Positions 26,152 through 34,030 of a stretch of 38,768 nt of DNA are shown piece after piece. The position numbers and the translations under genes were made by a program. The notes below the pieces were generated by a model, which did no database searches, was not told the DNA's origin, and worked only from the letters and a program-made list of their open reading frames with translations. The DNA lies in the NCBI GenBank assembly GCA_018819065.1, contig JAHJQL010000067.1, positions 1-38,768 of the forward strand, in the 5' to 3' direction. The stretch's first letter is position 1. Each line of letters starts with the position of its first letter. The stretch is from Nanobdellota archaeon. GTDB taxonomy: Archaea; Nanobdellota; Nanobdellia; Woesearchaeales; GCA-2686295.

Positions 26152-26243
26152 ATTAAAAGAGAGTATTTTTTGTTGTTTTAAAAAATTATGCTCAAAACAC
26201 CAATATCAAAACATTTAATTATGAGGTGTTAATTTAAAACAAA
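26152..26243. promoter_or_regulatory. Divergent promoter region of thiI and pepF
   Basis: This 92-base gap holds a minus-strand TTTAAAAC (about 26182-26176) for thiI and a plus-strand TTTAATTA (about 26214) for pepF. Each is roughly 27 bases before its start codon. Both genes are probably leaderless. Confidence 0.5.
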
Positions 26244-27998
26244 ATGGAAGAAGTTTGGAACCTAAAAGATGTTTTGAAAGGAAAAACAGTTGAAGAACTA
26301 CTTGAAGAAGCCAAGAAAAAAGTTGAAGCATTCAAATCTTTGAGAAAAAATCTAAAACCACAGATGAGTGCCGTTGATTTAAAGAGTATCTTGCACCTTA
26401 AAGAAGAACTCGGTGTTCTTTTGACAAGGATAGAATCTTATCACTACCTAAAATTCTATGAGAAAATAAATAATTCAAAAGTGTTGGCTAAACTCTCTTT
26501 TTTAAACCAGTTATTCACAGAGTACAATAACGACTTGTTATTCTTCTCATTGTGGTTTATAGACCTTGAAGAGAAACAAGCAGATAAGTTTATTCAATCT
26601 CCACAATTATCAGATTACAAATATTACTTGTCGTTCTTAAGAAGACTAAAACCTTATACGAAGTCAGAGGAGATAGAGCGAGTGATTTCTCTAAAATCCA
26701 TAACTGGAAAAGCAGCTTTTTCATCGCTTTTTGACATCATAACTGGAGAATTCAAGTTTGACTTTAACAATAAAAAAGAGTTGAGTCAGGAAGAAGTGGT
26801 TGTAAATTACGAGTCAGACAATGCATCGCTTCGAGAACTAGCATACAAAACAGTGTTGACAAAATATGATGAGAACGGAGTGGTGCTAACAGAGATATTC
26901 AAAAATGTTGTTTTGGATTGGTATAATGAAGGAATAAACATAAGAAGATATAAACATCCAATCAGCATTAGAAACTTGTCAAACGATGTAGACGACGAAG
27001 TTGTTGAAACATTACTAAGAGTCATAAAGAAGAATATTTCATTGTTTTCCGAATATTTCAAAATAAAATATGAATTGAACAAGAAAAGCGGTCAAAGATA
27101 TAAATTTTCAAGGTTTCATCTCTACGCACCATATAAATCAGGAAAAAAGAAGGTGTATAACTATGAGAAAAGTAAACAATTAGTGTTAGAGGCTTACAAG
27201 GAGTTTGATGAGCGGTTCTATAAAGCTGCAAAGGAGATATTTGACCAAAAACACGTCCACTCACACCCACAAAAGAATAAGAAAAGCGGAGCCTTCTGCT
27301 TTAGCTTAGATAATAAGTCAACACCATACATACTTCTAAACCATTCAAACAGCTTAAGAGATTTATTTACTATGATGCACGAGTTTGGTCACGGAATACA
27401 CGGAGTGTTTTCAAGAAAACAAGTAAACCTATTGTACAATGCGTCGTTACCGATGGCAGAAACTGCATCTATATTTGGCGAGATGATACTGACATCTAAG
27501 ATTTTAAAAAAGTCAAAAAATAAAGAAGAGAAGAAGTCTGTCCTGGTATATCTTATTGACAGAAACTACGCAACCATCATAAGACAAGCATATTTTGTCT
27601 ACTTTGAAAAGTTCGCTCATGAGAACATAATTAAAGGCATCACAAAAGAAGAACTTGACGAAAAATATTTTTCATTGCTAAAAGAACAGTTTGGAGAAAT
27701 GGAAGTCTCCACACTTTTCAAACATGAATGGAACTACATTCCACACATACACACCAGCCCGTTTTACTGTTATGCTTATGCCTGGGGAAACTTGATGGTG
27801 TTATCATTATATTCGATGTATCAAAAACAAGGGGCTGAGTTCATAGACAAATACGTTGACATATTATCAGCAGGAGGCGGAAAAGCACCCATAAACATTC
27901 TAAAAGAAGCAGGGATAGATCCAACATCAGAATTATTCTGGCAGGAAGGATTTGATATGATAAAAGAAGAAATAGAAGAATTAAAGAGATTAATCTAA
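26244..27998 (+). CDS. pepF: Oligoendopeptidase, M3 family (PepF-like)
   Basis: This 584-residue cytoplasmic zinc metallopeptidase cuts short peptides. The zinc motif is HEFGHGIHG (HExxH). The third ligand lies in MAETASIFGEM, the usual E-x2-x-F arrangement of M3B enzymes. The C-terminal substrate-binding His/Tyr segment is HIHTSPFYCYAYAWG. The length fits PepF (about 590-610). With PepA it forms a peptide-recycling pair in this window. Confidence 0.93.
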   Translation: MEEVWNLKDVLKGKTVEELLEEAKKKVEAFKSLRKNLKPQMSAVDLKSILHLKEELGVLLTRIESYHYLKFYEKINNSKVLAKLSFLNQLFTEYNNDLLFFSLWFIDLEEKQADKFIQSPQLSDYKYYLSFLRRLKPYTKSEEIERVISLKSITGKAAFSSLFDIITGEFKFDFNNKKELSQEEVVVNYESDNASLRELAYKTVLTKYDENGVVLTEIFKNVVLDWYNEGINIRRYKHPISIRNLSNDVDDEVVETLLRVIKKNISLFSEYFKIKYELNKKSGQRYKFSRFHLYAPYKSGKKKVYNYEKSKQLVLEAYKEFDERFYKAAKEIFDQKHVHSHPQKNKKSGAFCFSLDNKSTPYILLNHSNSLRDLFTMMHEFGHGIHGVFSRKQVNLLYNASLPMAETASIFGEMILTSKILKKSKNKEEKKSVLVYLIDRNYATIIRQAYFVYFEKFAHENIIKGITKEELDEKYFSLLKEQFGEMEVSTLFKHEWNYIPHIHTSPFYCYAYAWGNLMVLSLYSMYQKQGAEFIDKYVDILSAGGGKAPINILKEAGIDPTSELFWQEGFDMIKEEIEELKRLI

Positions 27999-27999
27999 A

Positions 28000-28009
28000 T
28001 TTTTTTTTT
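28000..28009 (+). terminator. T10 tract after pepF
   Basis: An uninterrupted run of ten T follows the pepF stop and precedes the next TATA-like box (TTTATAAAG, 28025-28033), as expected for an archaeal terminator. Confidence 0.5.
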
Positions 28010-28054
28010 AAAAAGGAAAAAAGTTTTATAAAGAATGCTCGCTCTCAACATTTA

Positions 28055-28681
28055 ATGGACTTTCAAGCATTAATAATTGTTATGTTTAACCTTTTCTTAA
28101 TCATAGACCCGGTGGCCTGTATACCTTTGCTTCCGGAGATGATGAAGAATAATACAAAACAAGAGCGCAAACAAATGATTCAAAGAGCAATCATTATAGC
28201 TTTTGTTGTACTAATATTTTTTACAGTTGTAGGAAGAATCTTGCTAAACTACTTCGGCGTTGGAATGGGTGCTGTTAGAATTGCAGGCGGCATATTACTT
28301 TTTGGCATAGGCTTTGAAATGTTATACGGACGATTGACAGGCACAGAGTCAAGCAAGTCAGAGCACAAAGAAGCAATAGAGAAAAAAGATGTGAGCATAA
28401 CACCACTAGCAATACCATTATTAGCAGGTCCAGGTGCAATAGCAACTGTTATGATGTTCTCAAGCATATATCAGGGATCACAAGGAATATTTATGATAAT
28501 AACTGCGCTCACAATTATTATGCTCATAAGCTTTTTAATGTTTAAGGCGGCCGAGACACTGGGAGCTAGACTTGGAGGGCTTGGAATAAAAGTCATCGCA
28601 AGAGTTATGGGCTTGCTTTTAGTATTTAGTTCTACACAAATATTTATCGAAGGATTAAAAATAGCAGGAATAATTAATTAG
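28055..28681 (+). CDS. marC: MarC-family (UPF0056) integral membrane protein
   Basis: This 208-residue protein has six hydrophobic segments, arranged as two groups of three around a hydrophilic loop (about 90-115, SSKSEHKEAIEKK). It carries the conserved family motifs LFLIIDPVACIPLLPEM near the start and TPLAIPLLAGPGAIATVMMFS after the loop. The molecular function of MarC is not established; the E. coli protein is not a proven drug-resistance factor. The TATA-like box sits about 26 bases before the ATG. Confidence 0.88.
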   Translation: MDFQALIIVMFNLFLIIDPVACIPLLPEMMKNNTKQERKQMIQRAIIIAFVVLIFFTVVGRILLNYFGVGMGAVRIAGGILLFGIGFEMLYGRLTGTESSKSEHKEAIEKKDVSITPLAIPLLAGPGAIATVMMFSSIYQGSQGIFMIITALTIIMLISFLMFKAAETLGARLGGLGIKVIARVMGLLLVFSSTQIFIEGLKIAGIIN

Positions 28682-28706
28682 ATTTTAAAACTTATTTCAA
28701 ATTTTT

Positions 28707-28760
28707 TAATTCCGCCAAAATTAGAAAGATTTATATATCTTTATTACTTTTACGGAATTA
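28707..28760 (+). promoter_or_regulatory. Concentric dyad promoter of the wHTH-nucleotidyltransferase operon
   Basis: Two inverted repeats share one centre (between 28733 and 28734). The outer arms are TAATTCCG (28707-28714) and CGGAATTA (28753-28760). The inner arms are AAAGAT (28725-28730) and ATCTTT (28737-28742). Ten bases separate outer from inner arms on each side. The centre is the TATA-like TTTATATAT, and the right outer arm ends on the A of the start codon. The layout suits autoregulation by a dimeric or tetrameric DNA-binding protein. Confidence 0.65.
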
Positions 28761-29623
28761 TGGAGTTTACAAGAGGAGAAATCTCAGTTTTAGAACAAAT
28801 AGCAAAGGGCAATAAGTCCTTGAAAGAAATAGCTTTAGCTTTAAAAAAAAGTGAACCTCAAGTATATGTTTATGTCAAAAATCTTGCAAATAAATCCTTA
28901 ATTGAACTAATAAATGGAAATATTGAACCGAACAGAATAGCTTACTTATCTTTGCTTCTTCAATTATTAAGCAAAATACCTAATCTCATACCTGTGTTAG
29001 AAGGTCCGGGAATACCAATATTTACTGCGATGCTAAAGCCATCGACAATAGAAGAAATATCTAGCGAAACAGGATACAGAAAAACAGCAATATACAAAAG
29101 ACTTCAAGAAGCAAGAAAAAGAAGTCTTGTTAGAAAAAAAATAACTACTTTTGAAATAAATGATAAAATGTGGGCAGGATTAAAAGAAACATTAGATGAG
29201 ATTAGAAAATCTGAATTAAAAACAGACAAAAGAATACCTGCAAGCGCAATAATTTACTACAAAAAGAACGATGAAATAGTTTTCTCAAGCAAAGAAGATC
29301 TTGATGCAGTAAAGACAGCATTCTCTGCATATCAAGATTATGGAATAGGTCTTCTTACCATAACTCACTTCTATTATTTACCTAAAAAAAATCTAACAAA
29401 AGAAAATATATTAACGCATTCACTTTACATCGTGGAAAAAGATGTGGACACAAGATACCTAATATTTATTGCACTATTCTATGCAAAATATAAAAAAGAA
29501 TTTAAAATAAATCATCCAATACTCGCAAATATCAATACTATACTTGAGGGCGGAGAAGTCAAAGGATATCCAAAATATCAGGAAATAAAAGACAGAGCAG
29601 AAGTCTATAATATAGAGGTGTAA
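28760..29623 (+). CDS. Two-wHTH regulator, putative antitoxin of a nucleotidyltransferase pair
   Basis: This 287-residue protein has one winged helix-turn-helix at about 1-50 (RGEISVLEQIAKGNKSLKEIALALKKSEPQVYVYVKNL) and a second at about 90-125 (PSTIEEISSETGYRKTAIYKRLQEARKRSLV). The ~160-residue C-terminal part is not recognised (IPASAIIYYKKND ... LLTITHFYYLPK). It may be the partner-binding or sensing half. The nucleotidyltransferase gene starts three bases after its stop, with GAGGTG in the last codons. Gene order (DNA-binding protein first, nucleotidyltransferase second) resembles AbiEi-AbiEii and other MNT-type toxin-antitoxin pairs. A plain regulator is the alternative. Confidence 0.7.
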   Translation: MEFTRGEISVLEQIAKGNKSLKEIALALKKSEPQVYVYVKNLANKSLIELINGNIEPNRIAYLSLLLQLLSKIPNLIPVLEGPGIPIFTAMLKPSTIEEISSETGYRKTAIYKRLQEARKRSLVRKKITTFEINDKMWAGLKETLDEIRKSELKTDKRIPASAIIYYKKNDEIVFSSKEDLDAVKTAFSAYQDYGIGLLTITHFYYLPKKNLTKENILTHSLYIVEKDVDTRYLIFIALFYAKYKKEFKINHPILANINTILEGGEVKGYPKYQEIKDRAEVYNIEV

Positions 29624-29625
29624 AA

Positions 29626-30285
29626 ATGATAACTGATTTTAAACAAATAGCAGATCTATTCAAAGAGATTGATAAAGTAACATATCATAAAATTAAAATC
29701 TACACTATAGGTGGGGCTGTCCTTCTTGAGCAAGGTCTAAAAATAGCAACTAAAGATATTGATGTAGTTGTAGAGACAAAAAATGAGTTCATTGACTTAC
29801 AGCATTCATTACAAAAAATAGGATTCAATCAGCAAATACCTGGAAAAGAATATTCACGAATGAATCTCAGCCAAATATTTCAAAGAGGAGAATTCAGAAT
29901 AGACTTATTTGAAAAAGAAGTCTGCGGAAGATTCTCACTATCAAAAGGAATGATAGATCGTGCAAGAAAAGTAATAAGTTTAGATCACATCGAAGTATAT
30001 CTTTGCTCAAATGAAGACATATTCTTATTCAAAACAATGACTGATAGAGAAGGAGATTTAACAGACTGCGAAAGCATAGTTGTAGCTGCAGTTGAATGGA
30101 ACATAATAATTGATGAACTTAAAAGCCAAATAAATATGAGTAAACAAGATGTATGGATAACATGGGTTGGAGAAAGACTAGACATCTTAGAAGACAGAGG
30201 AATGATAATTCCAATAATGAATGACTTAAACGTAATAAGAAATAAATTCTTTGATGAATTTGAAAAAAAGCATTCAAAAAATTAA
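29626..30285 (+). CDS. MNT-fold nucleotidyltransferase (DUF6036-like), putative toxin
   Basis: This 219-residue protein has the active-site layout of minimal nucleotidyltransferases: TIGGAVLLEQG (Gly29-Gly30), then KDIDVVV with Asp44 and Asp46, and a third acidic residue in FRIDLFEK (Asp93). The set looks intact. The helical C-terminal half contains a DREGDLTDCESI segment typical of DUF6036/AbiEii-like proteins. Such enzymes transfer nucleotides to tRNA or proteins in several toxin-antitoxin and phage-defence systems. Here the link to defence is inferred from the neighbour and promoter. The last codons fall in the possible left end of the transposon that follows. Confidence 0.72.
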   Translation: MITDFKQIADLFKEIDKVTYHKIKIYTIGGAVLLEQGLKIATKDIDVVVETKNEFIDLQHSLQKIGFNQQIPGKEYSRMNLSQIFQRGEFRIDLFEKEVCGRFSLSKGMIDRARKVISLDHIEVYLCSNEDIFLFKTMTDREGDLTDCESIVVAAVEWNIIIDELKSQINMSKQDVWITWVGERLDILEDRGMIIPIMNDLNVIRNKFFDEFEKKHSKN

Positions 30286-30311
30286 CTTATTGATTCATAT
30301 TTTATTATCTA

Positions 30312-30349
30312 ATTGGTAAAATTATTAACTTTAGTTAATATCAACCAAT
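30312..30349 (+). promoter_or_regulatory. Nested palindrome before the fusion gene (shared operator motif)
   Basis: The inner arms are ATTAACT (30324-30330) and AGTTAAT (30333-30339). The outer arms are ATTGGT (30312-30317) and ACCAAT (30344-30349). The inner arms and 2-base spacing are identical to the palindrome before the SUF operon at 14491. A T-rich TATA candidate (about 30300-30307) would place transcription start near the palindrome. It could be an operator or a transposase-binding hairpin. Confidence 0.55.
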
Positions 30350-30358
30350 ATCAGGGCA

Positions 30359-33118
30359 ATGAAAATGATAACCAATGAGATAATTAAATCATTTATAATC
30401 TGTAAATATAAAGCATATAATATGCTGAATTCCGTTCAAGGAATCAAAAAAGATTATGAATTAATGCAAACTGAAATTGCAAACCAATTATTCTCTAAAT
30501 TTGCCGAAAATGTCAAAATAAGGTTCGGGGATGAAAATCAAATAGTGGATTTAAAATTAGTACATAATGAAAAAATTTCTAAAATTATATTAGAGTATCA
30601 TATTAATTTTAATAATTATGACCTTTTAGTGGATGCTATTGAAGTAAATTGTGGGAGACTTATTCCTTATTTGTTCTTGATGAAAGAAAAAATCTCTAAG
30701 TACTATAAATTACTATTAACGGTTAAATGCTTGCTCTTTACAAAAATGAATAATGTTGAAATTGATTCAGGAAGAATATACTATGGTAAAGATATGAAAA
30801 CTTTGAAATTTAAGATTCAAAAGTTAATTCCTGAATGTTTGAGAATAATCTCAGATTTGGAAAATTTGATTTCATTCAAATTAGAACCAGTGTTATGTCA
30901 AAATAACCACTGTAAAATATGTGAATATGAGGAATTATGTCATAAAAAACTTGTAGAAAGAGATGATTTGAGTTTACTTAGTTCTATTGATGAAAAAGAT
31001 TTGAAAAGATATGAGAAAAAGGGAATATTCACAATAAAGCAATTATCTTATACGTTCAAACTAAGAAAACGAAACGAAAGAGTAAATACAAGAAATCATC
31101 CGTATTATGATTCACTAAAAGCTCTTGCATTAAGAGAGAGAAAAGTTTATGTGTTTGATAAAATAGAAATCCCGAACAGTGAAACAAAAATATTTCTTGA
31201 TTGCGAAGGCGATACTGAAAACAGTTTTATATATTTGATAGGAATATTAATAGAAAAGAAAGAAAGCATTGAAAAATATTCTTTTTGGGCTAATACAAAA
31301 GAAGAAGAATCTAATATATTTGATGAATTATATAGAATAATTAATAGCCATCGCGAAGCTAAAATATTTTATTATGGAAAATATGATTGGCGTGTTCTTA
31401 AAAAAATAATTTCACAAACTAATAATGTATCTATCAAGAAAATTATATCTGAGAATTCAGTAGATATATTAGCAAAAATAAGAAGAAATATCTATTTTCC
31501 AACGTACTCAAATAGTTTGAAAGAAATTGCACGATTTATGGGTTTTTCGTGGACTGATATTCAGGCGTCCGGGTTACAAAGTGTTGTATGGAGGTATGAA
31601 TGGGAAAAATTAGGAGATATTAGTATTAAAAAGAAATTAATTACATATAATTCTGAAGATTGTGAAGCATTACAACTCTTAGTCAGATTTCTTGTAGAGG
31701 TATTTAATAATGAAATACAAAATAATGACAAAGTTGCATTTATAGAGCACATGGATCCTAAAGAGAATCAAACATTTAAGAATATGACTTATGCAACAGA
31801 AGACGTAAAAATTATAACTCAAGGAGCCTATTTTCAATATCAACGAAATAAGATTTATTGGAGAACAAATGAGAATATTAAAAAAATAAAACGGAAAAAT
31901 GAAAAAGTAAATAAGATCAAAATTAAAGTAAACAAGACTATTTTAATAAAAACAAATAAATGCTCGTTATGTAAATCAAAAAATATTTCGAAGATTGAAA
32001 ATGACATTTTTAAAATAACAGTTTTGGATCTACGAATTTCTCAATATGGAATTAAAAAATGGATAATTCAATATGATGCACACAGGTATATATGTAATAA
32101 TTGTGAGAATAGATTTTTACCAGCGGAACTTAAGAAGATTAAATATTATTCAAGAAAAGATCCTAAATTACGCGGTTATATCAAACATAAACAAGAAGGA
32201 ATAGGACACACATTGTTGGTTTGGATAATACATCAATTCTTAGTAAATTATACAACATTCAGGAGTATTGAAAAATCATTAAAATATTATTTTAAAATTC
32301 CACTAGATCATCGTCAGATTTGGGAAGTTAAGCGTACCGCTGCAACATATTATAATAAAACATTTGAAGAGATTCTTCAAAATTTAATAAAAGGAAAATA
32401 TATCCATATAGATGAAACAAAAGTAAAATTAAAAACAACAAGTGGATACATATGGGTATTTTCCAATATGGATGAAGTTATTTATTTGTATAAACCAAAC
32501 AGAGAAGCTGCTTTTCTAAAAGATCTTCTTAAAGATTTTAAGGGTGTGCTAATCTCTGATTTTTATCCAGGATATGATTCATTGGATTGTCCAAAACAAA
32601 AATGTCTTGTACATCTAATTCGTGATTTAAATGATACATTATTAAAAAATCCATTCAACGAAGAATTAAAATCAATTGTAGTAAATTTTGGTGCATTGTT
32701 AAGAAATATTATCTTTACATCAGATAAGTATGGCTTAAAGAGAAGACACTTCAATAAACATAAAAAAGATGTTTTAAATTTTTTTGAAGATTTAAAAAAT
32801 TCAAACATTGTAACGGAAGAAGCAGATAAACTTAGAAAAAAAATTATATCTTATGATAATGAATTGTTTACTTTTCTTGATTATGATAATGTGCCGTGGA
32901 ATAACAATAATGCCGAGTATGCTATAAAGCAATTTGCAGATTATAGACAGACTGTCAAGGGGTCAATAACTGAGAAAGGTTTGGTAGCTTATCTGACTCT
33001 ATTGAGTATTTACCAGACATGTAATTATAAAGGAATAAACTTCCTTAATTTTTTATTATCAAAACAAAAATATTTCAATAAGAAAGATAAAATAAAATCA
33101 ATGAATAATACTTGTTAA
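30359..33118 (+). CDS. Fusion of RecB-like/DEDD nuclease (TM0106-like) and IS66-type transposase
   Basis: This is an intact 919-residue reading frame. Residues 1-200 are a RecB/Cas4-like domain: FIICKYKAY gives a first Cys and HCKICEYEELC three more, an Fe-S-type set. The catalytic E-x-K of this domain is not obvious and may be lost. Residues ~275-455 are an RNase H-like DEDD exonuclease fold with D281 and E283 (FLDCEGD), D343 (GKYDW) and a YxxxD ending at D434 (YNSED). Residues ~530-590 hold a four-Cys zinc finger (CSLC, CNNC). Residues ~600-900 are an IS66-like DDE transposase: D685 (HIDET), D734 (ISDFYPGY), LVHLIRDL and E853 (NNNAEYA). Start 30359 follows the palindrome; ATG 30365 is also possible. 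The gene looks A+T-richer than its neighbours. Confidence 0.85.
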   Translation: MKMITNEIIKSFIICKYKAYNMLNSVQGIKKDYELMQTEIANQLFSKFAENVKIRFGDENQIVDLKLVHNEKISKIILEYHINFNNYDLLVDAIEVNCGRLIPYLFLMKEKISKYYKLLLTVKCLLFTKMNNVEIDSGRIYYGKDMKTLKFKIQKLIPECLRIISDLENLISFKLEPVLCQNNHCKICEYEELCHKKLVERDDLSLLSSIDEKDLKRYEKKGIFTIKQLSYTFKLRKRNERVNTRNHPYYDSLKALALRERKVYVFDKIEIPNSETKIFLDCEGDTENSFIYLIGILIEKKESIEKYSFWANTKEEESNIFDELYRIINSHREAKIFYYGKYDWRVLKKIISQTNNVSIKKIISENSVDILAKIRRNIYFPTYSNSLKEIARFMGFSWTDIQASGLQSVVWRYEWEKLGDISIKKKLITYNSEDCEALQLLVRFLVEVFNNEIQNNDKVAFIEHMDPKENQTFKNMTYATEDVKIITQGAYFQYQRNKIYWRTNENIKKIKRKNEKVNKIKIKVNKTILIKTNKCSLCKSKNISKIENDIFKITVLDLRISQYGIKKWIIQYDAHRYICNNCENRFLPAELKKIKYYSRKDPKLRGYIKHKQEGIGHTLLVWIIHQFLVNYTTFRSIEKSLKYYFKIPLDHRQIWEVKRTAATYYNKTFEEILQNLIKGKYIHIDETKVKLKTTSGYIWVFSNMDEVIYLYKPNREAAFLKDLLKDFKGVLISDFYPGYDSLDCPKQKCLVHLIRDLNDTLLKNPFNEELKSIVVNFGALLRNIIFTSDKYGLKRRHFNKHKKDVLNFFEDLKNSNIVTEEADKLRKKIISYDNELFTFLDYDNVPWNNNNAEYAIKQFADYRQTVKGSITEKGLVAYLTLLSIYQTCNYKGINFLNFLLSKQKYFNKKDKIKSMNNTC

Positions 33119-33325
33119 TGTAAATACTCCTTCTCCAACACTCTTGAATACATTATGTTTGTCTCTTAAGATTACGGCCATAACTGTTCTTTCTGGAGTC
33201 TTGCCTTTGGTCTCTTTTATCTTTAAGATCTCCTTTGTTATGTCCATGTAATGCATTGGTTTCTTGTTTTCCTGGAGCACTTTTTGTGCCAGTGTATAAA
33301 ACGATTTATTCGATTTCTTAGCCAT
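33098..33325 (-). CDS. HARE-HTH domain protein
   Basis: This 75-residue protein is a single HARE-HTH (HB1/ASXL/restriction-endonuclease HTH) winged helix. Signs are SFYTLAQKVLQENKKPMHYMDITKEILKIK, TKGKTPERTVMAVILRD and the closing VFKSVGEGVFTL. Such domains bind DNA and occur in restriction enzymes, in the RNA polymerase delta subunit and as stand-alone proteins. The last five residues and stop lie inside the possible right end of the transposon and overlap the fusion gene by 21 bases. A strong AGGAGG site lies eight bases before the ATG. Confidence 0.8.
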   Translation of the reverse strand: MAKKSNKSFYTLAQKVLQENKKPMHYMDITKEILKIKETKGKTPERTVMAVILRDKHNVFKSVGEGVFTLTSIIH

Positions 33326-33333
33326 TATAGTTT

Positions 33334-33411
33334 CCTCCTAAGTTATTCATAATTATGCTAACTTACCGTCGAGGATGCTCAAATACCTATTTAAACACCC
33401 TCGTAGAGCAT
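33334..33411 (-). promoter_or_regulatory. Promoter and leader of the HARE-HTH gene
   Basis: On the minus strand the region has a TATA-like TTTAAATA (33395-33388), flanked by inverted ATGCTC copies (33375-33380, 33406-33411). The leader contains the palindrome CATAATTATG (33348-33357) inside AGTTA/TAACT arms, and the ribosome site GGAGG (33338-33334). A third ATGCTC is at 33451. The leader is about 40 bases. This contrasts with the leaderless housekeeping genes. Confidence 0.5.
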
Positions 33412-33425
33412 AATATCCTTTGTAC

Positions 33426-33447
33426 TCGCTATTTTCTTGAATAGCGA
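33426..33447 (-). terminator. Hairpin after the Cys-motif gene
   Basis: TCGCTATT and AATAGCGA form an eight-base-pair stem with a six-base loop. It begins eight bases after the stop of the minus-strand gene at 33455. No long T run follows on that strand, so it may be an RNA-stabilising hairpin rather than a terminator. Confidence 0.4.
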
Positions 33448-33454
33448 CAGATGC

Positions 33455-33754
33455 TCATCTGAAGTACTTTTTCAGATAGATAATATACATTTGGCGTAGA
33501 GAATAAAGAGAAGTAACAAACTTAAGATCATCAGTAGTTTCCTTTCTAAAAATATTGATAAAAATCTTTTTACGAAAATCTTTATCTTTTGAAAAGTCTT
33601 TAACGAGATAAACACAATAATGGCCATTCTTTTTTTGACACTCGAAGATATAAGGGCAATCAACACAGCTCAAAATAGGATAATTAAAATTTGAATGCTT
33701 GCCCGTTCTTAATCTTTTGAAAGCGTTGGCCTGTGACTTTCTTAGACTTGACAC
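33455..33754 (-). CDS. Small basic Cys-motif protein, unknown function
   Basis: This 99-residue protein is rich in Lys and Arg. Its centre carries a cysteine cluster, CVDCPYIFEC then HYC, a spacing typical of zinc or Fe-S binding. The C-terminal half is helical (FVTSLYSLRQMYIIYLKKYF). I do not recognise a family. The start is GTG with AAAGGTGG before it, ten bases after the stop of the preceding gene, so the two share an operon. Confidence 0.6.
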   Translation of the reverse strand: MSSLRKSQANAFKRLRTGKHSNFNYPILSCVDCPYIFECQKKNGHYCVYLVKDFSKDKDFRKKIFINIFRKETTDDLKFVTSLYSLRQMYIIYLKKYFR

Positions 33755-33764
33755 GCTTCCACCT

Positions 33765-34016
33765 TTAATCCTGTCCTAATAGACTATCAATATACACGAA
33801 AAAATCTCCAAAATCTTCAATTATTATTACATCTTCATTTAATTTAATGAAATCTTTTACAGCTTGAAGAATTTTTTTATTCTGTTCATAATCTTCGCTC
33901 AATTGAGTAATTTTAGCAAGTATCCCCAATTTAACAGACACGCTATCCTTATCATCATCAAGTGTTTTAGGAATATAACTTTCTATCTTCTCTCTTATTC
34001 TCTCATGCAATTCCAT
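33765..34016 (-). CDS. Small acidic helical protein, unknown function
   Basis: This 83-residue protein (MELHERIREKIESYIPKTL...) appears helical, with an acidic C-terminal strand-like end (DVIIIEDFGDFFVYIDSLL). No known motif is visible. The ATG at 34016 is preferred over 34025 because AGAGATGAT precedes it at a suitable distance. It is the first gene of a pair with the Cys-motif protein. The acidic/basic pairing of adjacent small genes could fit a binding pair, but that is only an inference. Confidence 0.55.
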   Translation of the reverse strand: MELHERIREKIESYIPKTLDDDKDSVSVKLGILAKITQLSEDYEQNKKILQAVKDFIKLNEDVIIIEDFGDFFVYIDSLLGQD

Positions 34017-34030
34017 AATGATCATCTCTC

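Larger units (their letters stand above)
30281..33119 (+). mobile_element. Putative IS66-related element carrying a nuclease-transposase fusion
   Basis: The element is defined by its single long gene. Imperfect inverted ends may lie at about 30281-30309 (ATTAAC, then TATT-ATTCAT-ATTTTA-TTATC) and 33087-33119 on the other strand with the same word order, allowing small gaps. The ends are A+T-rich, so the match is weak, and I find no target-site duplication. Both flanking genes converge on the element and take their stop codons from within these ends. The usual short accessory genes of IS66 are absent. Confidence 0.45.

Noticed and set aside
30273-33127. Eight-base target-site duplication around the IS66-like element
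   Set aside because: The eight bases outside the proposed ends (TTCAAAAA and GTAAATAC) do not match, so no duplication is claimed.
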